Shown here: positions 22,384 through 30,193 of the stretch, piece after piece
How the letters are laid out: every line of letters starts with the position of its first letter
How positions within the stretch are numbered: the stretch's first letter is position 1
Source of the DNA: a virus
DNA: 38,516 nucleotides
Reading direction: 5' to 3' (one strand)
Virus record (IMG/VR): IMGVR_UViG_3300034523_000107
Location: 1-38,516 of that record
Position numbers and translations under genes: made by a program
Notes under the pieces: generated by a model
What the model was told of the DNA's origin: nothing
Databases searched by the model: none
What the model saw: the letters and a program-made list of their open reading frames with translations, nothing else

Positions 22384-22412
22384 ATTAGATTCTCATTTTC
22401 TCACCGCGTCAA
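22384..22412 (-). promoter_or_regulatory. late promoter candidate (pR'-like)
   Basis: On the minus strand TTGACG (-35, 22407-22412), a 17-bp spacer and TCTAAT (-10, 22384-22389), each 5 of 6 to the sigma-70 consensus. The -35 overlaps the stop codon of the upstream gene. The spacer holds two direct TGAGAA repeats at 8-bp period (22390-22403), which could be a regulator-binding element comparable to the lambda Q-binding site. Confidence 0.75.
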
Positions 22413-22957
22413 GCGGCTTCTGCAATGAGGCCCGCTTCGTCGAGAATGACCGCAGCTGAGGCGAAGGCTTTGTCCAACTCCTGCTTGAGCCATCGCCGAA
22501 TATCTGACCTCCACCGGTACAGCGTCTTTTCCGGTGTTGGTGAGTCGAGGTTGTCCCAGGTGTGGAGCACCATGAATCCCTCTGGCAGATTGGACACCGC
22601 CCAGGCTGTAACGCACTTCTGCCGGAACAGCCAATGCGCCTTGCCCGGTGCCGCCCTGGCCACATACTGGATGGCAAGCGCCCTTTCCTGCTGCAGCGAC
22701 TTGCTGTTGTCGACCTTGTAGAACGCCTCAAGCAGGTTCCAGTGCAGCGGCGAAAGCACCCTGTGCAGCAGTGAGCGGGTCATCGAGTCCTGGGTGAGCT
22801 GGTCGAAGCGATCCAGCGGGCACGGGTTGTCGCCCTTTCCTGGCTGAGACCCTGGAGGCTGATACTTGCCCTGCCAGGCCTGGCCCTTGTGCAGCGATAT
22901 TGCGTCGAGGGTCATGGCCCTGACAACGCCGTGTTCGACGTCACGATAGACTGTCAT
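22409..22957 (-). CDS. candidate late gene regulator (Q position)
   Basis: 182 aa. I do not recognise the family by sequence. The protein is helical and basic with many aromatic residues; LLHRVLSPLHWNLLEAFYKV and KTLYRWRSDIRRWLKQELDK could each be part of a helix-turn-helix. It is the last gene of the early block, lies directly before a strong sigma-70 promoter with a following terminator, and so holds the position of lambda Q. A role as late activator or antiterminator is inferred from position only. Its start overlaps the upstream stop (ATGA). Confidence 0.6.
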   Translation of the reverse strand: MTVYRDVEHGVVRAMTLDAISLHKGQAWQGKYQPPGSQPGKGDNPCPLDRFDQLTQDSMTRSLLHRVLSPLHWNLLEAFYKVDNSKSLQQERALAIQYVARAAPGKAHWLFRQKCVTAWAVSNLPEGFMVLHTWDNLDSPTPEKTLYRWRSDIRRWLKQELDKAFASAAVILDEAGLIAEAA

Positions 22958-23253
22958 GCAGCCCTCCGAATGCGGCGTGGTGGCGGGTTGTCATCCAGTC
23001 CCAGTAGGTCGCGCAGCAGTCGGTCGGCCAGCTTGCTCTTGGCGTTGCCTTCCATGACCCAGCGCTTGCAGTACTCACCGAACTCGATGTTGATCCTGGT
23101 GGCGTGCCAACTCGCAACCATATCGAGCAGACAGGCCATCGCGGCCGCGCCGCCGAGCTTCTCCTGACCCAGGTGCTCGCCTGCGATTTTCAGGAACTTG
23201 CGCTCATGCTCCTGAAGGGATTTACGCGGCAGTGCCGCAGTTACATTGGTCAT
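22954..23253 (-). CDS. hypothetical early protein
   Basis: 99 aa. Not recognised. Helical (LQEHERKFLKIAGEHLGQEK; AAAMACLLDMVASWHATRIN) with a basic, Pro/Arg-rich C-terminus (PPPRRIRRAA). The ATG at 23253 overlaps the upstream stop by 4 bp (ATGA); a longer frame to 23268 is not needed. Member of the tightly packed block from the O-like gene to the Q-position gene. Confidence 0.65.
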   Translation of the reverse strand: MTNVTAALPRKSLQEHERKFLKIAGEHLGQEKLGGAAAMACLLDMVASWHATRINIEFGEYCKRWVMEGNAKSKLADRLLRDLLGLDDNPPPRRIRRAA

Positions 23254-23810
23254 CGTGCGGCACTCCATACGTGCAGAATTTCACCTGGGCGCTGGTCAGT
23301 GCGCGCCTCCACCGATACGGCCCTGGCCCAGGACCGGTAAGCCTGCTCGGGGGTCTCACCAGCGCCAGCCCATGGGTGCTGCTCGGACATGCATCGCCAA
23401 GAGCCGGCGTATCGCCAAATCTTCACCTTGGGCAGCCGACCAGTGAAGCCGACCTTGTGCGCCGCGAGCCAGGCCTGGACAGCAGGCCATATGATTTTCT
23501 GCTCATCAGGCTTGAACTTGGACTTGTGGCCGCTGGACACCTCGGCCAGGCCGTACTCCTCATTTGCCACCCACATCACGAAGCCCGTGGGCGAGTGCTC
23601 CAGCTCATAACCCTTCATGCGCCAACCCCAGTCGCCCGGGAAATCGCGCAGCGATGCAGCGATGCGCTCAGCCTCGGGGTAGCGGCTCCCAATGACGAAC
23701 GGCGGCAGGCCTGGCGGAAGCACAGCGGCTTCCGCGGGATTGGCCGGTTGACACCCGGCAGGCTCACGCTTTGGCGCCAGCACCCGAGCAATCAAGTTGA
23801 GTGGATTCAT
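23250..23810 (-). CDS. hypothetical protein in replication block
   Basis: 186 aa. Not recognised. N-terminus MNPLNLIARVLAPKRE, then a Pro/Ala-rich stretch, then a globular part rich in Trp and Tyr (WGWRMKGYELEHSPTGFVMW; KIWRYAGSWRCMSEQHPW). It overlaps both neighbours by 4 bp. Position after the DnaB gene is where lambda has nin genes, but no NinB or NinG motif is seen. Confidence 0.65.
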   Translation of the reverse strand: MNPLNLIARVLAPKREPAGCQPANPAEAAVLPPGLPPFVIGSRYPEAERIAASLRDFPGDWGWRMKGYELEHSPTGFVMWVANEEYGLAEVSSGHKSKFKPDEQKIIWPAVQAWLAAHKVGFTGRLPKVKIWRYAGSWRCMSEQHPWAGAGETPEQAYRSWARAVSVEARTDQRPGEILHVWSAAR

Positions 23811-24313
23811 CGCAACACCTCCAGGTCTTCATCCACAACACGCACACACTCGTCGAAAACCTCCTTCGGCACCCGGGCGTTCAGCTCGCGCAGAATGGCC
23901 TTGTCACGGTCCTGCCAGGCTGGGCAGTTGCGACGAGCCTCGACCCGCAGCGCCCTCATGTGCTGAACCAGGCGCTGACGGTCGCGGTTGATGTGCTTGA
24001 GCGCCGCCTTCGCGCGGTGGTACCAGTCAGGATTGGCGTACTTGCCTTCTGCAACGGCCTTGCCCTTGGCCTGGCCGATCTGGCACTCCAGGCGGATGGC
24101 ATCGCGGGCCAGGGCTTCCTCAAGCACCTCGCACTCGGCAAGGGTGGCGGGTAGCTCAACTGGGCCGCGTGGGCCGGTGGCCGGTTCAGGGGTGTTGTCA
24201 CTGGCAATGGGCTGCTCGGCGCCAGCTCGCTTGGCCACGGTGGCCGATACGACAGGTCGGGCCGGGGTGAGGGCTGGTGGTTTGTTGCCTGGCCACAGAT
24301 CAGAAAGTTTCAC
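23807..24313 (-). CDS. hypothetical helical protein
   Basis: 168 aa. Not recognised. The N-terminal 60 residues are Pro/Ala/Thr-rich; the rest is a long charged helix region (LAECEVLEEALARDAIRLEC; RAKAALKHINRDRQRLVQHM). It overlaps the helicase gene by 14 bp and the next gene by 4 bp, so it is in the same operon and may act in replication or recombination, but nothing in it shows this directly. Confidence 0.65.
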   Translation of the reverse strand: MKLSDLWPGNKPPALTPARPVVSATVAKRAGAEQPIASDNTPEPATGPRGPVELPATLAECEVLEEALARDAIRLECQIGQAKGKAVAEGKYANPDWYHRAKAALKHINRDRQRLVQHMRALRVEARRNCPAWQDRDKAILRELNARVPKEVFDECVRVVDEDLEVLR

Positions 24314-25712
24314 GATGCTTGCTCCCCTTACGGTGCTTGGAGAAATTCAGGACGCGGCCCATCTCGACTTCGTCGTCAGGTGGGAGTCGGTTGCCGACGA
24401 AATTGACAAAGCGGGCGTACTGTCCTTGGCGCTGGACCAGGCACGAGCCCTGGGGCGCCTGACGACCCTTGTCGAGGATCAGCTCGGTAACGCCCTGCTC
24501 ACCCGCTTCCGACTCGGGGTCGTGGTGGACCAGGATCACCGCATCAGCGTCCTGCTCGATCTGGCCGGAGTCACGCAGGTCACTGGCCTGGGGCTTCTTG
24601 CCTGGACGACTCGCCGGGTTTCGGTTCAGTTGCGCCAGCACCAGCACCGGCACACTCAGCTCCTTGGCCAGGTTCTTCAAGGCAATCGAAATCTTGGCCA
24701 CGGCATCGGTACGGCTCTGGTTCTTGCCCTCCGCGCCCACCAGGCCCAGGTAGTCGATCATCAGGATGTCTAGGCCCTGCTCGCGCTGGAGCCTGCGAGC
24801 TTCCGACCGGATGGCGCTCATGGTCATGCCGGGAGTGTCGTTCAGGTACAGCTGGGCAGCCTCGATCCTGCTGCCGGCCGTACCGATGCGCTGCCATTCG
24901 TCCTCGTCCAGGCTCTTGACCTCCTCCATGCGGCGCATGTCGATGCCGCCCTGGGAGGCGATGGTGCGGACGGTCAGCTCCTTCTCGTCCATCTCCAGGC
25001 TGAAGATCAGGCCCACGCCAGAACTGCGGATGGCGACGTGGTTGACGATCTGCAGGCCAAGCATGGTCTTGCCGCTGCCGGGGCGTCCGGCGATCACCAC
25101 CATGCTCTTGGGGCGCAGAAAGCCAATCAGCTTGTCCAGGTCGGCCAAGCCGGTGGATAGCTTCGGCGGTGCTCGGTCATCCAGCACCTCCTGCATGCTG
25201 TCGAAGACCTTCGGCAACACCTCGGCCATGCGCTTGTACCCGGCCTTCCCGGCGCTCTGCAGATCGCGCAGATCAGCCATGGCTTGCTGAGCCTGAGCGA
25301 TGATCTCGTCCGGAATGACTCCGCTGGCGACCGAGGCCTCAGCCGAATGCCCGATGCCGATCACTTGGCGGATCACTGCCCATTGCTTGACCTGCTTGGC
25401 GTAGGTCATGACGTTGGCCACTGAGGGCACGTCTCGGCTCAGCTCTGCCGCGTAGGCCAGCGTGTTCTTGCCGCTGGGCAGGAGGCGCTGCACATCGCCG
25501 ACGGTCACCGCATCCACCGGCATACCCCGCTCCCGGCAGTCGCGGATCACATCGAAAAGCGCTGCGTGGTCGTCGTACAGGAAATCCGCGCTGGTCATCT
25601 GGCCAACAATGTCGTCAGCCAGTCCAGTGTCGCCATCCAGCGAGGCGAGCATGATCGCGCCCAGGACGCCCTGCTCAGCCTCCGGGTATCCCATCACCAG
25701 TTCGCCAGTCAT
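24300..25712 (-). CDS. dnaB: replicative DNA helicase, DnaB-like
   Basis: 470 aa, the usual DnaB length. The N-terminal domain (about 1-105; PEAEQGVLGAIMLASLDGDT) is followed by a RecA-type ATPase domain: Walker A GRPGSGKT at 209-216, Walker B DILMIDYLGL near residue 320, and the LAQLNRNPASRPGKKPQASD segment with the arginine-finger region after it. It unwinds the replication fork as a hexamer loaded by the DnaC-like protein encoded just upstream. The start at 25712 has GAGGTGACGC upstream and overlaps the DnaC-like stop. Having its own helicase distinguishes this phage from lambda, which uses the host DnaB. Confidence 0.95.
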   Translation of the reverse strand: MTGELVMGYPEAEQGVLGAIMLASLDGDTGLADDIVGQMTSADFLYDDHAALFDVIRDCRERGMPVDAVTVGDVQRLLPSGKNTLAYAAELSRDVPSVANVMTYAKQVKQWAVIRQVIGIGHSAEASVASGVIPDEIIAQAQQAMADLRDLQSAGKAGYKRMAEVLPKVFDSMQEVLDDRAPPKLSTGLADLDKLIGFLRPKSMVVIAGRPGSGKTMLGLQIVNHVAIRSSGVGLIFSLEMDEKELTVRTIASQGGIDMRRMEEVKSLDEDEWQRIGTAGSRIEAAQLYLNDTPGMTMSAIRSEARRLQREQGLDILMIDYLGLVGAEGKNQSRTDAVAKISIALKNLAKELSVPVLVLAQLNRNPASRPGKKPQASDLRDSGQIEQDADAVILVHHDPESEAGEQGVTELILDKGRQAPQGSCLVQRQGQYARFVNFVGNRLPPDDEVEMGRVLNFSKHRKGSKHRETF

Positions 25713-26482
25713 GCGTCACCTCGCGCCGAAGACCATGTGAACAGAACGACAGGACCACCAGCATCGGTCAGGCGGTCGACAGCGCGATCACCCAGGCACT
25801 TGCGCAGACCGACCAGCCCCAGGTTGGAGATCACGATGGTTGGCATGAGATTCCGGTACCGCAAATCGATCACCTCGAACAGCACCTGGCGCTCGAAGTC
25901 GCTGCCGTGCTGGACGCCCACCTCGTCGATTACCAGCAGGTCAGGCGCCAGCAGGCCGGCATACACGTCGCGCTCGCTCTGCTGGGAGGCTTTGTCGAAG
26001 GTCATTTTGATATCGCGGATGATCTCGATGGCCATGGTGTACCGCGCCGTGGTCCCGAACTCGCGAATGACGTGCTGGGCTACAGCACAGGCCAGGTGGG
26101 TCTTGCCGGTGCCGACATCGCCCAGCAGCATCATCGAGCGGCCCAGCTCCCAGTTGCGCTCGAACCCACGGGCGTAGCCATGGCACTCGTTCAGCGCAAC
26201 AGCTTGACCTTCGGTGTCGGCTCGGTAGTTGTCCAGGGTCGAGGCCCGGAAGCGCAACGGAATGCCAGAATCCAGCAACCTGGCGTTCGTCGCTCGGTCG
26301 CGCCGGATAGCCAGCGCAGGCTTGCGGATCTCGTCGTCGTTCGAGTGGACGGCGTCGAACTGGCAGCGCGTGCAACCCTGCCAGAAGTGCTCGCCCGAGA
26401 ACGACTCGATCAGCTCGTCGGTGTAATCGCCGTGCACACGGCACTGGCCATGCTTGTATTCGAGAATTTGCGGTGCGTTCAT
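25709..26482 (-). CDS. dnaC: helicase loader, DnaC-like AAA+ ATPase
   Basis: 257 aa. Walker A GDVGTGKT at 121-128 and Walker B DLLVIDEVG at 181-189, typical of the DnaC/IstB AAA+ group. The N-terminus has a possible zinc site (Cys14-x2-His17 and Cys37-x2-Cys40). It loads the replicative helicase at the origin. The start overlaps the upstream initiator stop and its end overlaps the helicase start, each by 4 bp, giving an initiator-loader-helicase cassette. Confidence 0.93.
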   Translation of the reverse strand: MNAPQILEYKHGQCRVHGDYTDELIESFSGEHFWQGCTRCQFDAVHSNDDEIRKPALAIRRDRATNARLLDSGIPLRFRASTLDNYRADTEGQAVALNECHGYARGFERNWELGRSMMLLGDVGTGKTHLACAVAQHVIREFGTTARYTMAIEIIRDIKMTFDKASQQSERDVYAGLLAPDLLVIDEVGVQHGSDFERQVLFEVIDLRYRNLMPTIVISNLGLVGLRKCLGDRAVDRLTDAGGPVVLFTWSSARGDA

Positions 26483-27261
26483 GGTCTTGCTACCCGGTAA
26501 GTCCCGTCAGGCTGGCGAACCAGGCCTTCGGTGTGGTCAATCTTGTCGAGGTCGAGGTGGTTGGATTGGCTTGCCCCTCTGGTGCCGGCGGTCCAAGCCT
26601 CTTTTTTCAACCGGTCGACAATCCAAGAGGTCTTGAGCCCCTGCCAAGCTGCGGTCATTGCCTCAGCCAAGGCCTTATCGGGGCTGATGCCCGCCGCTCG
26701 ACACCCCTCAAGCTCGGCCAGAACGTTGTTCCAGATCGTCAGATTCAGGGGACCCTTCTTCTTCCGGAACTGGAAGTAATCACGGGCGGTTTGTTCGCTC
26801 AGATCGGGGGGGGCCAGTTCAAGCATTTGCTCTACCGTGAACCCATCACTTCCCTTCTTACGGTTCCTTGATGGTTCACCTTTGGGTTCTATTACGGTTC
26901 TGGGGGCATCTGGTGCCGGGGTGTCCGGCATCTGGTGCCGGGGTGAGGGGCACGTGGTGCCGGGGTCCCCGGCATCTGGTGCAGGGGGGCATTTAATGCC
27001 GGGGGCATAAGATGCCGGGGTTACGATGTAATAGGTCGACCGCCCGGCACGCTCTTTCGCCACCAGTAGGCCGACACTTTCCAGCCAGCGGATCGCGTTG
27101 CGCACCGCCCGTTCCTTCAGGCAGGTGCGCTCGCAGATCCTGGCGATGGAAGGCCAGCACACGCCGTCGTCGTTGGCGTTGTCGGCCAGAGAGATCAGCA
27201 CCGACTTCTGGGCAGCGCTCATCTCGAGCGGCCAGCAAGCAGTCATCAGGATGGTACTCAT
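26479..27261 (-). CDS. O: replication initiator, O-like, winged-helix N-terminus
   Basis: 260 aa. The N-terminal 85 residues are a winged-helix domain of the phage O / helix_turn_helix_36 type (LEMSAAQKSVLISLADNAND; CWPSIARICERTCLKERAVR; WLESVGLLVAKERAGRSTYY). Residues about 86-125 are a Pro/Cys/Gly-rich linker encoded by iterons at 26905-27021. The C-terminal part (TARDYFQFRKKKGPLNLTIW) is likely to contact the loader or helicase. As in lambda O, the origin lies inside the gene. It overlaps its neighbours by 4 bp on both sides. Confidence 0.9.
   Translation of the reverse strand: MSTILMTACWPLEMSAAQKSVLISLADNANDDGVCWPSIARICERTCLKERAVRNAIRWLESVGLLVAKERAGRSTYYIVTPASYAPGIKCPPAPDAGDPGTTCPSPRHQMPDTPAPDAPRTVIEPKGEPSRNRKKGSDGFTVEQMLELAPPDLSEQTARDYFQFRKKKGPLNLTIWNNVLAELEGCRAAGISPDKALAEAMTAAWQGLKTSWIVDRLKKEAWTAGTRGASQSNHLDLDKIDHTEGLVRQPDGTYRVARP
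26905..27021 (-). repeat. replication origin iterons (six repeats) inside O-like gene
   Basis: Six copies of an 18-bp element with plus-strand consensus GGCATCTGGTGCCGGGGT start at 26905, 26927, 26949, 26971, 26988 and 27004. The first four are spaced exactly 22 bp, the last two 17 and 16 bp. Each has GGCA...TGCC dyad symmetry (one has TGCA). A less GC-rich stretch with repeated GGTTC (about 26830-26904) follows on the coding-downstream side, as the unwinding region does next to the lambda iterons. Confidence 0.85.
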
Positions 27262-27680
27262 TCGCGCCCCCTTCTCAGCCGCTCCAGGTAGCCAGGGCTA
27301 TGCAATGGTTGTTCAAACCACAGCGGCTGCTGGCCACCAACCTTTCCGGGATTTCTCGCCTCAGTGGCCATGTCGCTATCCCAGGTCGACAGCGGCTCAC
27401 CATCGCCGTCGAAAGCCTTGAGCAGTTCGATCAGCCGCACCGAGAAGAATTTTCGGGTCGGTGAGAATTGCCGATGCTCGAACTGATCCATCACCTTCTC
27501 GAGGTAGGCTTCAGGATTCTCAACCTCGGCGTAGTAAGCAACGACGTAATCGTCGGGCGCCCCTGGCGAAAGCGACAGATCCTCGGCAACCTTGGTGGGC
27601 GAGCCATGCGAGCAACCCAACATGTAGACGCCAGGCATCACGGGGCAAAAAAGGATGAAGACGAAACCGTAGTGGCTCAT
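27258..27680 (-). CDS. T5orf172 / MUG113-like (GIY-YIG-related) protein
   Basis: 140 aa. Residues about 5-95 fit the T5orf172/MUG113 domain, a member of the GIY-YIG superfamily: PGVYMLGCSHGSPTKVAEDL, then LSLSPGAPDDYVVAYYAEVE, a Glu in NPEAYLEKVMDQF and ending SPTRKFFSVRL. The nuclease-type Arg after the third strand is not obvious, so activity is uncertain. The C-terminus is hydrophilic. ATG 27680 is 1 bp from the next upstream stop. Confidence 0.75.
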   Translation of the reverse strand: MSHYGFVFILFCPVMPGVYMLGCSHGSPTKVAEDLSLSPGAPDDYVVAYYAEVENPEAYLEKVMDQFEHRQFSPTRKFFSVRLIELLKAFDGDGEPLSTWDSDMATEARNPGKVGGQQPLWFEQPLHSPGYLERLRRGRE

Positions 27681-27681
27681 G

Positions 27682-27912
27682 TCAAATCTCCAGCTCGGCG
27701 GTCACCCGCTTGATGAACTCGTCGTAGCTCTCGCTCATCACCAGCCCCTGGAGCTCCAGCGCTTCGCGATAGGCCTTCGCACTTCCGTAAAGCACCCAGC
27801 GGTCGCGATCTGGCAGATCGCGGAAGCCGGCATAGCTTGGCCATGGACCGCTGATGATCGTTGCGCCAGCGCGCTGCTGGGGCGCCTGGGCGGGTTTCGG
27901 GATCGTGGTCAT
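27682..27912 (-). CDS. small hypothetical early protein
   Basis: 76 aa. Not recognised. N-terminus Pro/Gln/Ala-rich, followed by PSYAGFRDLPDRDRWVLYGS and a helix (SYDEFIKRVTAELEI). Overlaps the upstream gene by 4 bp. Hydrophilic, probably cytoplasmic. Confidence 0.65.
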   Translation of the reverse strand: MTTIPKPAQAPQQRAGATIISGPWPSYAGFRDLPDRDRWVLYGSAKAYREALELQGLVMSESYDEFIKRVTAELEI

Positions 27913-28511
27913 TGCAGGGTCTCCGAGGTCGGGGCGTTGATCATCACGGCACTGACGCTCTTATCCTGCAGTTCCGTGCGAGCCCCAGCCGAAAGCCGGC
28001 AAATCAGCACGCTCAGGGCATTCAGGGCGTCCAACGAATGGCTTCTTGCAAGGTCCAGGTCCACCAGTCGAGGGCAGTTGCCCTGGATGTGCTCACTGAC
28101 CCTGCTCGCATAGTTGAAGCCGACCTGTGCCAGCTCCAGGTCAGGCAATCCGGAGAAAGCCTTGGCAGGCAGCGGGTGTACGGGGGATTGCCGGATAGGG
28201 ATCAGCAAACGCGGCTGCTCGCCGGAGAGAAGGCAACGCCTCTGCTCCTCAAGATGCTCGGCAGACACTTCTTGCACGCTGTGCCCGGTACGCCGGCGGA
28301 ACAGAACGGCAAGCCCCATGCAGGCCTCCATCAGACCTACATGGACTTCATCCCGATCGCGAATCTTGACGCCCTCCTCTGCCGCTTCGACCGCGTCCGC
28401 GACACTCTCGAAGCACATCATTAGCAGCGCGGCGTCCTCGAACTTCTCGAAGAACGCTTCGTCGATAACCTCTACCTTGGGCGCCCGGGGAAAATCGATC
28501 ACCTTGCTCAT
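27909..28511 (-). CDS. hypothetical early protein
   Basis: 200 aa. Not recognised. Starts MSKVIDFPRAPKVEVIDEAF, followed by alternating helical segments (FEDAALLMMCFESVADAVEA; DLARSHSLDALNALSVLICR). Two His/Asp-containing stretches are visible but no catalytic motif. Overlaps both neighbouring genes by 4 bp. Confidence 0.65.
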   Translation of the reverse strand: MSKVIDFPRAPKVEVIDEAFFEKFEDAALLMMCFESVADAVEAAEEGVKIRDRDEVHVGLMEACMGLAVLFRRRTGHSVQEVSAEHLEEQRRCLLSGEQPRLLIPIRQSPVHPLPAKAFSGLPDLELAQVGFNYASRVSEHIQGNCPRLVDLDLARSHSLDALNALSVLICRLSAGARTELQDKSVSAVMINAPTSETLQ

Positions 28512-28819
28512 TGGGCACGCTCCAGGCGCTCAACCAGGCCGCGCAGCTTGCGTTTCAGCTTGGTGGTCAGGGCACGCTGGTCAAACCAGCGGCTGTAAGC
28601 TCCCTCGGTGAACTGGACAACCCCGCGATACGCTGGGTCTTCGAAGTCGAAACGGGTGCGCTCGCCATTACCTGGGCGGCCGTGAGCCCGGAAATAGGTC
28701 GCGTACATAGCGCTCAGCTCGCGTTTCAGCGAGTTGCGAAGTATCTCGGCGCGCTGGAAATCAATGGCCACCTCGGCAATCTGATTCATCAGTTGTTCGT
28801 GGGTCAGCTTGGCTTTCAT
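28508..28819 (-). CDS. small basic hypothetical protein
   Basis: 103 aa. Not recognised. Two helical parts (LTHEQLMNQIAEVAIDFQRA; ALTTKLKRKLRGLVERLERA) flank a middle with FRAHGRPGNGERTRFDFEDP. Net basic, could bind nucleic acid, but this is only a guess. Overlaps both neighbours by 4 bp. Confidence 0.65.
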   Translation of the reverse strand: MKAKLTHEQLMNQIAEVAIDFQRAEILRNSLKRELSAMYATYFRAHGRPGNGERTRFDFEDPAYRGVVQFTEGAYSRWFDQRALTTKLKRKLRGLVERLERAQ

Positions 28820-29595
28820 TGGTGTTCTCCAGCAGCGCCGAACAGCTCGGCCAGGTCAATTTGGTAGACGGCTGCCCAGGCGGCAGCAGGCCAGGAGCGA
28901 ACCCAGCCGAATCGAGGATCTTGGACTTTCGGGGCGCTCACTCCGTGGCTGTCGCACCAGTTCTTGAGCGGGCGGAAACCCTGACCGCCGAAGCTGCGGT
29001 GTGCAGCTTTCTCCACCGCAGTTACGGTGGCGTGCTGGCAGCCACGGCCGAGCTCGTTTTCCAGGTGCATGACCTTGCGCACAGCTGCGGACGCGGTGGC
29101 CATCGCCGTGGCTTCGCGGCGGCTACCGATCTCGGCCTTGGTGGCGACCGCCTGGTCCCGCTGCTCAAGCGCCAGCTGCTCCGAACGCTTCGAGGCCAGC
29201 AGGTGCTCCAGGGCAGTGATGTAGTCGGTAGGCAGCGCGGGCGCCTGCTCAGGTGCTGGCCGGAAGTAACGCTCCACCAGCTGCTCCTGAACCTCCCATG
29301 CCAGGTCGTCGGTGAAGGCCTTTACCAGCATCAGGTAGCCACGCTCAGTCATCAGGACGCCCTTCGAAGTCCTTGGCGCGAATGCCTGCTCGATCGACTG
29401 CGTACGAATATCGTCCGCAGTTACTTCGAAGAAGTGGCGCTCCTGGCTAAACCGGCCCCGGTGCTCGTTGAAGTTCCGGCGGGCTGTACCGTCGGGCCGC
29501 TCATGCACCTGATCGATCATCGCCAGGGTGACGACGCGCTGACCGCGATACTCGACGATGGGTAGTTGGGTGTTGTGGATGGTGACGAGATTCAT
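28816..29595 (-). CDS. ORF6N-domain antirepressor-like protein
   Basis: 259 aa. The N-terminal 110 residues match the ORF6N domain found in phage antirepressors: LPIVEYRGQRVVTLAMIDQV, the RRNFNEHRGRFSQERHFFEV segment, and VLMTERGYLMLVKAFTDDLA. The C-terminal part (about 130-259) is a long helix (RSEQLALEQRDQAVATKAEI) and a domain with the KNWCDSHGV segment. Such proteins can oppose CI-type repressors or act in early regulation. It lies in the early block with 4-bp overlaps on both sides. Confidence 0.82.
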   Translation of the reverse strand: MNLVTIHNTQLPIVEYRGQRVVTLAMIDQVHERPDGTARRNFNEHRGRFSQERHFFEVTADDIRTQSIEQAFAPRTSKGVLMTERGYLMLVKAFTDDLAWEVQEQLVERYFRPAPEQAPALPTDYITALEHLLASKRSEQLALEQRDQAVATKAEIGSRREATAMATASAAVRKVMHLENELGRGCQHATVTAVEKAAHRSFGGQGFRPLKNWCDSHGVSAPKVQDPRFGWVRSWPAAAWAAVYQIDLAELFGAAGEHQ

Positions 29596-29816
29596 GACCG
29601 GGCCTCCAGCGTGTTCATGACCTCGCAGAAGTCTTTGTGTACCTGGTCGCTGATCAGCACGACCCCATGCAAGATCGCTTCGATATCCGCCTCATCAAGT
29701 TGCGGCGCCGGATCGCTTCCGCGCAGGGCTTCGTTGTTGAGGGCGATCTTCGCCAGACGGCTGACAACCAGAACCGCGTTCTCGACCCGGTCAGGCAGAG
29801 TGGCTTCCAGGCTCAT
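29592..29816 (-). CDS. small protein preceded by a long hairpin (copy 2)
   Basis: 74 aa, helical, not recognised (LPDRVENAVLVVSRLAKIAL; EADIEAILHGVVLISDQVHK). The ATG at 29816 has GGGAGGTGCGGC upstream, and this site directly follows the 3' arm of the inverted repeat at 29827-29865. The arrangement is the same as for the gene at 20876-21106, although the two proteins are unrelated by eye. Confidence 0.65.
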   Translation of the reverse strand: MSLEATLPDRVENAVLVVSRLAKIALNNEALRGSDPAPQLDEADIEAILHGVVLISDQVHKDFCEVMNTLEARS

Positions 29817-30193
29817 GCCGCACCTCCCGCGCCACGATTTCGAGAGGTAGGTTTTTGTGGCGCGGAGCGTGGCAGGCTGTGAAGTTTGTAGTCAGCGCAT
29901 TGGCTCTCGTGATGAAGCCGGCCAGCCGTGTCGGCTAGGTGCTGGATAAGCCATCCCGTGCTGGTAAGCGACTCATTGCTGAGTTCACCGGTGGTGCCAA
30001 CCCAGGCCAGAAGCTCTCCAACCGCAGCCAGTCCAGACGTGATCATTCCAGCAGTTTCCGAGGCGGCACTGCTGATGCGCTCCAATTGCTCAACCTGTTC
30101 CCCGGTCAAGCAAGCGTCTTCCTTCCATGCTGGCGGAAACTGATTTTCAACGCTAAGCAGCAGATCGCTGAAGCAAGGCACTGACTTACTCAT
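29813..30193 (-). CDS. hypothetical early protein, possibly DUF3077-related
   Basis: 126 aa. Starts MSKSVPCFSDLLLSVENQFP, followed by helices (TGEQVEQLERISSAASETAG; MITSGLAAVGELLAWVG) and a C-terminal half with TSTGWLIQHLADTAGRLHHE. The composition is similar to the neighbouring DUF3077-like gene. ATG 30193 has GGAGGTGCCAGGCC upstream; the longer frame to 30220 is inside the upstream gene. The last 15 residues are encoded by the hairpin repeat and are basic. Confidence 0.68.
   Translation of the reverse strand: MSKSVPCFSDLLLSVENQFPPAWKEDACLTGEQVEQLERISSAASETAGMITSGLAAVGELLAWVGTTGELSNESLTSTGWLIQHLADTAGRLHHESQCADYKLHSLPRSAPQKPTSRNRGAGGAA
29827..29865 (-). repeat. hairpin copy 2: 9-bp arms, 21-nt loop
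   Basis: CCGCGCCAC (29827-29835) and GTGGCGCGG (29857-29865) around a 21-nt loop; arms and loop length are identical to copy 1 at 21115-21153, and the inner flanks share CGA on one side and TTTTG on the other. Here it overlaps the 3' end of the upstream coding frame (…SAPQKPTSRNRGAGG). The Shine-Dalgarno of the next gene follows at once. Confidence 0.8.

Noticed and set aside
27258-27680. Homing endonuclease (GIY-YIG)
   Set aside because: The domain is of the T5orf172/MUG113 kind, the catalytic Arg is not evident, and it is tightly packed in the early operon instead of inserted in an intron or between conserved genes.
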